NCBI GenBank assembly: GCA_015350385.1
Contig: WNKI01000001.1
Span: 8,211,689-8,275,688, forward strand
DNA: 64,000 bases
Direction of reading: 5' to 3'
Source of the DNA: Aculops lycopersici
Lineage: Eukaryota > Arthropoda > Arachnida > Trombidiformes > Eriophyidae
Below the pieces are notes generated by a model. That model saw only the letters and a list, made by a program, of their open reading frames with translations. It made no database searches and had not been told where the DNA came from. Made by a program: the position numbers and the translations under genes. Shown piece after piece: positions 12,120 to 19,887 of the stretch (positions within the stretch are counted from its first letter, which is position 1; each line of letters opens with the position of its first letter).

Positions 12120-12978
12120 GGCTCAGCTTTCCCACTCTCCATGTTATACGGCCACAACTACTGCTTCTGCCACAACTACCACTAGAGCCCTGAAGCACAT
12201 TAGCTGCTTACGACGACGCTGACGGATCCAGCAATTGGGGCCGAGGCGGCAATAGCGGCGACTTGCTAGTGCGAGCCTCAAGTTGCCAAGTTTCTGTCGC
12301 CCATTTCGTTTTGATCGTCGGGCTTCAATTCAGAGATGCAACAAGCAAGTTTTAGAGCGAGAGAGACTCGAGGCTCGAGAGTCGGAAGAGAGCAACAATT
12401 GCAACAACCACAACCGGCGAATAAGGCGCAGGATGTTGCGTCGTCCCGCCGCTTCTATTTGTAATATCGTATTGAAGCTGGAGCGGCGCCCATTTGCACA
12501 GATCCCCGAAGCATGGCAAACGTATATCACAGTAAACAGTAAACTCAACTGTTGACTTCCTCCTCTCGACTCCAAAGGCATCTTCTCGGGCGCAAATGAG
12601 AGATGGAGAGTCAGAGAGTAATCTCATTTGCGTACGCCTCAGATAGATTCAAGACAACTCGGGATGGCGACACATTTGTGGCCTGTTGCTTCTGCTGTTG
12701 CTGCGGTCTCTGTTGCCTCTAGCTCTAGCTCTTGCTCTTGCTGATTGTGACGGTGATTTTAATGGTGATGGAAGCAGTTGGTTGGTTGCGCGGCTCGTCC
12801 AAGAGACACTAGAGGCTGCTTTGGTGGTGGTGGTGGCGACGGAGCAGCAAGTGCATGAGTTTTAATTGCCTCATGCCTCTAATTCCAAGCGATAGCTAGA
12901 CGTTGCGCTTTTCGGCGACACTAGTGGCGGCGGCGGTGGTGGCTATGCGCCAGCAAGTGGAAGTCAGTGTTGATTTTT

Positions 12979-13011
12979 GACTAACTAAAGCTTCCCTTCC
13001 TTTAGTTAGTC
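12979..13011. repeat. Perfect 12 bp inverted repeat with 9-base loop
   Basis: GACTAACTAAAG at 12979-12990 and its exact complement CTTTAGTTAGTC at 13000-13011, separated by a pyrimidine-only loop. Confidence 0.85.
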
Positions 13012-13581
13012 TGGTTTCAGTAGTTGAGTAGCTGGACTCTAGAACTTTGCAATCAAGTAACGCGACGAGACGATTAGCGGCAGGATGATTTTTCCCGCCG
13101 CCGGCACCTCATGAGGCGGATCCAGTGGCAGTGGTGGTTGTGGACATCTCATTTGGGTGGCTGGTATTGTCGTCGCACTCATACATCACTGGTGGTTGCT
13201 CTCGCGAAATATAGCCGCGTTTTAGCAACCAATTGGCCGACCGAGTGACCAACCATCCAACCACCACAGCCACCGGCTCCTGTGCACCAGCGCAGCCAGT
13301 GTCACTTCGCGGTGGCGCCGTTGCCGCGATTGTCATCCTCGTCATCAAAGTTGAAGTCTCGGAGCTTAGAGTTCGAAAGTTCGAAGGCTTCGAGCGAGGA
13401 ACTTGACTTGCAATATACAAACATCTGTTGAACATATTTCATCCCGCGCGACGAAAAGTAGATCGCGAGACAGTAAATTGAATTCGGTGCGATGCGACTG
13501 GCGAACGAAGTTGAAGCACAACGAGCGAAGTAAAGTCCAGTGAAGTCCAGTCCAGTCCAGCCAAATGAACTGGAGTAAAGT

Positions 13582-13599
13582 GAGCGACGCGCGTCGCTC
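13582..13599. repeat. 18 bp perfect palindrome
   Basis: GAGCGACGC followed directly by GCGTCGCTC, reading the same on both strands. It is just downstream of tandem GTCCA units. Confidence 0.88.
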
Positions 13600-15305
13600 G
13601 CCACTTGTTTGCTGCTCCAAACTCAGTTGCCGCCAACTTGTTCTCATCTAAATAAGCCGACTCCATCTAAGTTTCCTAAATTATCTTCCTCTAGTCTATT
13701 CTAATTTAATTCAAAAAGATTGCGTTGCTCGTGATTTCTTTCTTTCGGAAAAAGGCCAACATCTGGATCTAGCCAACGAAACTCGCTCCTCTAATCTGGT
13801 CGCGGACTTTGCGTTGCGAGCAAACGCCGGCGCCGACGTCAAAGCAAACGCTGGTTGCGATGATGCAATGCATACGGCAACAGTTACTTACTTTGCCTCT
13901 CTCACTTGTGCCACTTCCACTGAGCCCATTGTAATTGATTCCATCTTCTCGCACAATGTTATTGTTATTATTTCAATCGTTTGTCTCTCTCCCTCTCTCT
14001 TTCTCCCCCTCTCTGCAGGACTACGGAGCTTCAAGTCCGTTCCAAGTGCATGCACGTCAACCTTCCAACTACAACGAGTTCCCTTGCCACTGACTCAACA
14101 ACTGGCCATCCGATCGACTAACTAACTGAACATTTCCATTGGAAAATGTTTACTTAACCAAATTGCCTCCACTGTGGCCATTTTAGTTAGCTGGTTAAAA
14201 CGCAACGCTTCGGCCATTAGCGCCCATCGAGAAGAAGCTGGCATGCCAAGTCGTCGCTTGGACGCGGTGGAAGCGGAAGAAAACGTCCATATAGTTTCCT
14301 GGGAAGCCAAGTTTCTTGGGATGAGTTGGAATGAGTCAGCATCTTCCCTACGCTCATGATGAGAATGGCAACCTAACTTAATTGCCACTGGATCGGCTCA
14401 AGCCAGTTGCTTGCCAACTGCCTGTGGCGCTTCGCTTGCTCGCCTGCGCATCGACACTAGGCGCCGCCAAGCCACTGGGCGCGCGCGACCACATCGGCTT
14501 CAATGCTGAGCAAGCGAGCGTTCGGGCGAGTGAGTGGCAGCGGCGACTCTAGCCACAGCGGCAGCATCGGAGCCCAACGCCCAAGAAGTACCATAGGGAG
14601 TCATGCAACGCCAACGACCACAGAGGCGGCGGCTACGAGCAAAAGGGGACACCGCCGAGCGCGAGGCAACTTGTGCGCAAACTCCAAGGAGAGCGCAACA
14701 GTGGAGCGCACAAGTTGTAGGCGAGCACCACTGGCTCCTGTGCCACCTAAACCACTGAGGCTCCCCTCGCCGACAAAACACTACCATGGGGAGCATAGCG
14801 AAGTGGGGCACACAGACACACACGCAGATTCGCGCGCAAAGGAGACACACAGACACAAGAGCACAACTTGTTTGCTGTTGATGCTTAGATTTGTTATAGG
14901 TGCTGCGCACAGAGAGAACGAAGGAGAGCGAATAAAGTCAAGAGAGATAGAGCTAGAGGCAGAGGAACGCATGCAAAGACAAAAACTTGGGCGAAGCGAA
15001 CTTTTTCGGCCAGAGGAGCGAACTTTTGAGAACCCTAGAGGCCAAATTTTCACTGTCTACGTGTTAAATTTGTATTGAGATTTGAAATTTGGAAAGAGTG
15101 AGTTGTTTATATATATTCTCATTTGCTTTTTGTATTAACTAGATGAAGTGAAAAATTTAAAGAGCATACATAATAGAGTCGATTACACAAGTGGCAATTA
15201 AGTTTGTGTGCGTCCAGGTGTTTGTTTGACATTGAAGCAACAGGTTGACTTGTGGGTGGGATTTGAAATTCAAAGATTTGTTCAAGAGAATAGATCACCA
15301 AAAAA

Positions 15306-16391
15306 ATGCCGCGATCTATGCTATTGAGCCGCAAGAAGGCCTCGCCAAACTCAAACTTTACCACAAGTGACCACAATAACAACAATAATAATCAATTTTC
15401 GCAAACAAACTCAATGACAAATAGGGGCAACAGCAGCACTAGCGGCAGCAAGCACCATCATCTTCATCAATTTGCACCACAAGCACCATCCTCGCCTCCA
15501 TACTCCTCTTCCTCCTCCTCGTCATCACCCTCCTCCTCGGCCTCCACCTCCTCGTCGACTTCATCATCACCACCGCCATCGGTTTCAATCTCACACATGC
15601 ACTATAATGAAGGCAATAATGACAACCACCATAATAATAATGACAACAGCAACTTCAACAATGACAGTATTGACACCGACAACAACAACAACAAACAACA
15701 AATACAAATCCAATTCCCACAAGCGCAAGCGCAACTCGACACCAACGCAATGGATCCAGGCCTTGTGGCCCAGTCGGTGCTTAATCTAATGCTACTCCTA
15801 TCGTCCAATCAAAATAGCAACGAGGAGCAATGTACAAAGGTAAGCAGTAGTCCAATTAGCGGCAATGGGAGCCAGAGCGGTAGTGGCGATCAATTTGTAC
15901 ACTATTGTCACGACTGCGACAAGAGCTACTCCACCTCGAGCAATCTAGCTCGCCACCGACAAACCCATCGCGATGTCACCGACAAAAAGGCCAAGAAGTG
16001 TCCTGAATGCGATAAGATCTACGTATCAATGCCAGCATTCTCTATGCACCTCCGAACTCACAACCAAGGGTGCATTTGTAACATTTGTGGCAAATCCTTT
16101 AGTCGTCCCTGGCTCCTTAAAGGCCACATGCGAATCCACACCGGGGAAAAGCCATTCAGGTGCAAGATTTGCGACAAGGCCTTTGCCGATAAATCAAATC
16201 TTCGAGCTCACATCCAAACCCATTCGACAACAAAGCCTCACGTCTGCGAGCGTTGTAACAAGGCATTCGCTCTCAAGTCATACCTTTGCAAACATGTGGA
16301 AAGCACCTGTATGCGCGCTAATGGATCACAGAAGGAACCACTCAATCTAATGGTCTTGAGCCATCATAAGAAGAGTAGGTCCAGCCAGTAA
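15306..16391 (+). CDS. scrt: Scratch-type SNAG and C2H2 zinc-finger transcription repressor
   Basis: Nuclear sequence-specific repressor of the Snail/Scratch superfamily, which binds CAGGTG-type E-boxes and acts in neural development. Intronless, 361 residues. The N-terminus MPRSMLL is a SNAG repression motif, which fixes the start. A Ser/Asn/His-rich low-complexity region spans about 20-150. Five zinc fingers lie at about 198-337: YSTSSNLARHRQTH, YVSMPAFSMH, FSRPWLLKGH, FADKSNLRAH and FALKSYLCKH; the last is C2HC (ends ESTC). YVSMPA in finger 2 and five fingers favour Scratch over Snail proper. It faces 4.8 kb of upstream non-coding DNA. AATAAA follows at 16665. Confidence 0.92.
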   Translation: MPRSMLLSRKKASPNSNFTTSDHNNNNNNQFSQTNSMTNRGNSSTSGSKHHHLHQFAPQAPSSPPYSSSSSSSSPSSSASTSSSTSSSPPPSVSISHMHYNEGNNDNHHNNNDNSNFNNDSIDTDNNNNKQQIQIQFPQAQAQLDTNAMDPGLVAQSVLNLMLLLSSNQNSNEEQCTKVSSSPISGNGSQSGSGDQFVHYCHDCDKSYSTSSNLARHRQTHRDVTDKKAKKCPECDKIYVSMPAFSMHLRTHNQGCICNICGKSFSRPWLLKGHMRIHTGEKPFRCKICDKAFADKSNLRAHIQTHSTTKPHVCERCNKAFALKSYLCKHVESTCMRANGSQKEPLNLMVLSHHKKSRSSQ

Positions 16392-16874
16392 AGTTTGAAT
16401 CTCTCGCAATCATCCGAATTGATTGATCAAATCTAAAATGATCAGTCGATCAATTGATCAAACAACCAACAAATCCGAATACTATACATTATCAGCCGTC
16501 ATTTGTTCCCGATTAACTATTGAATCTATAAGGTTAAATCAATTTATATAACCATCAAAGCTGTAAATAACATGACAAACAAGTTATGAATTTCGCATAA
16601 TCAAAGATCATCACCCGAGTGACTATCTAAATCTATAATCATGATGAATTAGTGTAATTAAACAAATAAAATAAATTAAAATTGAACCAAAACTAAATCA
16701 AATCCCTCGTCGTGTCCAATCTGATAGATCTATGTAGAAAATTTATTTAGATGTATAAGTTTGAGGTGAGTTTGTCATAGGAGAAAAGACTCCGAGCGCT
16801 TTTCGGGAGAGAAAGAGGCGATAAATACTATACTGAGATGCAATTGATTGATTTATAATTGAAAGGCCCTAGAA
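16392..16874. other. Convergent 3' region between Scratch and BAP55
   Basis: AT-rich, no gene. Holds AATAAA copies for the plus strand at 16665-16670 and 16670-16675, and a minus-strand AATAAA at 16742-16747 for the actin-related gene. Confidence 0.6.
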
Positions 16875-18155
16875 CTATGGACATTTCCTCTCGACTTGAG
16901 ATCGACCAACCTCCTCATACTCTTGCCTAGACACCCACATCTGTTGAAATGTTCCAAGTGAAGCCAAGATGGAACCTCCGATCCAGGCACCAAATCGACG
17001 CTCGGCTATCTGGCTGGTATGTATCAGCTTAAGCCTCATGCTTGGTGGTATTCTCGATGATAGATCGTATTGTAGTCGATCTGTAAAGCCAGTAATGAGT
17101 GAGTTGCCTCCGGTGACAACCACTGTGCCGTAGAGTGCAGGTCTTAGGTCAATATCGCACAATCCAACACTTGTTGTCACTAACTGAGCCATATCCATCA
17201 TATCGGGAGTGTCTGGTATACCTTCGTCTGTTACATGTGGGTCGAATAGCTTCTCTGGTATTAACCAGCGCTCCCAACTTGATTCGAAGTTATATCCGTT
17301 TGGAAACTCATACAAAACAGATGGATAAGCCTCCGCTGTATCTTTATCATAGCGGGCATCACCGGTTACTTGGAGGATTGATGATTGGTAGTCTTGTATA
17401 ACTTTCTTGATCGAGTAGTCTGTCCAGGATTGGGTCAAGGGTGGAATTTTTTGTTTCTTTGTCCATTTTGGATTTTCGTTTGGCTTCACCGGCTCTTTGT
17501 CGGCAATCAAGTAGGGCGGCACAATCTCTATCTTACGGTGATCAAAGTATTGTTTACACAAATTTGTTATGTAATCACCACCATAAGGTTGGCGAACAAT
17601 GGCTTGCTGCAAGACATAACCATCTTGAACTGGTACAGCTGATGTGTGGCCGGCTCCTGAATCTAGAACCAATCCGGTGGCTTTTCCATTTGCAAATGCC
17701 GCTAACATGGCATTTTTGACCAAGAAGAATGCTGGAACCTTGAATTTCTCAAACAATAACTCTGTCAATTGTTCACGTTTACTTCTAACATTCCATGGCG
17801 CCTCTGACATAAGTAATGGATGTTGCTCTGGTTTTGATTTAAGATTCTTATCATAAATATGTGACAACATTTCCTCAAAGAGATCCCAATCTTCAATCAT
17901 ACCATCGGCTAAGAACGGACTTAGATTCATATTTTCGCGAGCCGCACTGATGGCTAGGGTGTCAATAAAATACTTTTTATCTTTCTTTTGAGTCTTTGCC
18001 TCGTCTATAAAATGAGGTTCATTTGCAACACCAATAACTGATGGAATATCGCCTCTTGGTGTATCCTCACCGGCGAATCCAACACGTACCGACCCATGGC
18101 CAGGATCAATCACGATGGCACCGACCTCATCGCCTCCATAGACTCCTCCACTCAT
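16875..18155 (-). CDS. BAP55: BAP55/ACTL6 actin-related protein (BAF53)
   Basis: Nuclear actin-related protein shared by SWI/SNF (BAF), INO80 and NuA4/TIP60 complexes, where it pairs with nuclear actin on the HSA helix. Intronless, 426 residues, normal length for the family. The N-terminus MSGGVYGGDEVGAIVIDPG and VRVGFAGEDTP form the actin-fold phosphate-binding start; LVLDSGAGHTSAVPV is the second. The C-terminal WIGGSILASLGTFQQMWVSRQEYEE is diagnostic for the actin superfamily. SEAPWNVRSKREQLTELLFEKF matches ACTL6 more than conventional actin. Divergent from the MKK gene across 0.5 kb. With BICRA it is the second BAF-complex subunit in this window. Confidence 0.95.
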   Translation of the reverse strand: MSGGVYGGDEVGAIVIDPGHGSVRVGFAGEDTPRGDIPSVIGVANEPHFIDEAKTQKKDKKYFIDTLAISAARENMNLSPFLADGMIEDWDLFEEMLSHIYDKNLKSKPEQHPLLMSEAPWNVRSKREQLTELLFEKFKVPAFFLVKNAMLAAFANGKATGLVLDSGAGHTSAVPVQDGYVLQQAIVRQPYGGDYITNLCKQYFDHRKIEIVPPYLIADKEPVKPNENPKWTKKQKIPPLTQSWTDYSIKKVIQDYQSSILQVTGDARYDKDTAEAYPSVLYEFPNGYNFESSWERWLIPEKLFDPHVTDEGIPDTPDMMDMAQLVTTSVGLCDIDLRPALYGTVVVTGGNSLITGFTDRLQYDLSSRIPPSMRLKLIHTSQIAERRFGAWIGGSILASLGTFQQMWVSRQEYEEVGRSQVERKCP

Positions 18156-18654
18156 GATTATGTATTCGAGTGGATGTTTGAAGGGGTGATATTATGTTTA
18201 AATATAATTGACAATAAATATTTAATCACCAAAACATGAGTTTTAGTTGTCGGAATAAAAAAGTTTAGAATGAGAACTCGTGCTCAACATTTTGGTCCAT
18301 GAATTTTTTGGCATGCGTTCTTTGGTGAAGCAAAAGTTATTGTTAGTCCATCGCGCGCTGAATGGCGCCACTGTGGCTGCTTGTTGCCCTCTTTCGTAAA
18401 AATAAATCCAGCCAATGAAGTTTAATTAGCTTGCCTATCCGCGTCAAGTCTCGTGTTATTTTGTCAGGACTATCTCTAGTCCCTCCACCACTTTCTTGAA
18501 GATGTGAATCGGCTGATTTTATCGTACTTCAGCTAGAGGTAGCTGATTCATATCAATCTGATAACAGATTTTTAGAAACCGAGTGCCATAACGACCTCAG
18601 CTATACGTTCGCTGCAATCTTCTCATTATTATATAACTAATAGGAGTAACATTT
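18156..18654. promoter_or_regulatory. Divergent promoter between BAP55 and MKK
   Basis: No open frame of note. Must contain both transcription starts; I see no clear TATA box or other definable element. Confidence 0.5.
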
Positions 18655-19806
18655 ATGATGTCCGAAGCAAATTCACGCAAGAAACCTCCAAAGCTCAAGC
18701 TAAATATTCAAGAGAGTCAAGGCGATGTTGCCGAAGTCAATGAGATACACACTGCAACAAGTGTTGACAGTGACCTGGATAGCACCGTAAAGGTGACGGT
18801 AGGAGATCAAGCTGATATACTCATAAGCCCAGAAAGTTTAGTTGTGACGAAACAACTTGGCCGTGGCCAATATGGTATTGTTGAGGAGGTCCACCATAAA
18901 ACTAGTGGTCACAATTTTGCCGTAAAAAGAGTGGCTCTGAGGCCGGGTGATGAAAACGAACAACGGCGACTGCTCATGGACGTCGATATTCTCGTAAAAG
19001 GGACACAATGTAAGAATATCATCAAGTTTTTCGGCGCTCTCATATGGGAGGGGGATCTGTGGATTCTGATGGAGCTTATGGACTGTTCCTTGGACAAGTT
19101 CTATAGGTTAGCTCATGCAGATAAAACAAAAATCGGAGATAATAATAACAAGAATCCAATCAAGCAACTGGTTCCTTGTACACATTCAACCTCAAGTGAG
19201 AAGTTAGGAAATTGTGATCTGTGCAATCCAATACCGGAGAAAGTATTAGGTAGAATTGCAGCCGACATACTAAGAGCTCTGAATTATTTATACTCAATCA
19301 AGGTTATTCATCGCGACATAAAACCATCAAATATACTCATAGGATGCGAAGGTATCATAAAATTATGTGATTTCGGTATCTCCAGCTACCTAGTTAACTC
19401 GGTGGCGAGGACTTACGAGGCAGGGTGTAGACCATATATGGCCCCCGAGCGGATAGATCCACCTCGAGACAGGACTGGATACGATATAAAGTCGGACGTT
19501 TGGAGTTTTGGCATCACAATGTTGGAGATAGCCACGGGCCGGTATCCCTATCAGCAAGCTCGAGACTTTTTTGAGCAACTCAAATTCATCTGCACGACCG
19601 AACCACCAAAATTAACTGATGGATGTTTTTCTCATACCTTTCAGGATTTTCTTGATAGTTGTCTGAAGCGAGATTATCAACTAAGACCTAAATATGACAG
19701 CCTAGAAGCGCACCCTTTCGTTGTAACACACAGAAATCTTGAAATAACTGATTTTACACAGAGAATTTTAGCCAAAGAGCAGGAATCAAATAAAGTTGTA
19801 AGTTAA
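18655..19806 (+). CDS. MAP2K3/6: MAP kinase kinase of MKK3/6 (licorne) type with Cys/His insertion
   Basis: Dual-specificity kinase expected to activate p38 MAP kinase in stress signalling. Intronless as read, 383 residues. Kinase landmarks: LGRGQYGIVE (Gly loop), FAVKRV (Lys), VIHRDIKPSN (catalytic loop), LCDFGIS (DFG), NSVART (the two phosphoacceptors, as in MKK3/6 SVAKT), AGCRPYMAPERI, SDVWSFGITMLE. EQRRLLMDVDI and LMELMDCSLDKFYR are closer to MKK3/6 than MKK4/7. A roughly 30-residue insertion after DKFYR (about 158-192) carries C175-x-H177-x9-C187-x2-C190. A possible 63 bp intron (19798-19860) would swap the last two residues for eight others, ending at 19887. ATG at 18658 could also start. 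Confidence 0.9.
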   Translation: MMSEANSRKKPPKLKLNIQESQGDVAEVNEIHTATSVDSDLDSTVKVTVGDQADILISPESLVVTKQLGRGQYGIVEEVHHKTSGHNFAVKRVALRPGDENEQRRLLMDVDILVKGTQCKNIIKFFGALIWEGDLWILMELMDCSLDKFYRLAHADKTKIGDNNNKNPIKQLVPCTHSTSSEKLGNCDLCNPIPEKVLGRIAADILRALNYLYSIKVIHRDIKPSNILIGCEGIIKLCDFGISSYLVNSVARTYEAGCRPYMAPERIDPPRDRTGYDIKSDVWSFGITMLEIATGRYPYQQARDFFEQLKFICTTEPPKLTDGCFSHTFQDFLDSCLKRDYQLRPKYDSLEAHPFVVTHRNLEITDFTQRILAKEQESNKVVS

Positions 19807-19887
19807 TTTCTTCTTTTACTATCTATCATGAAATTGATTGAAGTTATTCGTTAAATTCAGTCCATTGCTGTCACCTTGATTTGGTAA

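Larger units (their letters stand above)
10509..15305. promoter_or_regulatory. 4.8 kb non-coding region upstream of the MARVEL gene and Scratch
   Basis: No supported coding exon. The interval is GC-richer than its neighbours and shows a (GA)n tract at 11063-11080, AGC/CAG-rich patches near 11200-11450, and three strong inverted repeats (12079-12119, 12979-13011, 13582-13599). A tandem GTCCA motif lies near 13540-13560. Many short open frames overlap on both strands, as expected for GC-rich sequence. It probably holds the leader and enhancers of the Scratch gene, a developmental regulator. Confidence 0.55.

Noticed and set aside
14503..15078. 191-codon plus-strand open frame upstream of Scratch
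   Set aside because: Contains GA-rich and Arg/Glu/Ser-rich simple sequence, no domain, and lies in the likely Scratch leader; kept as non-coding.
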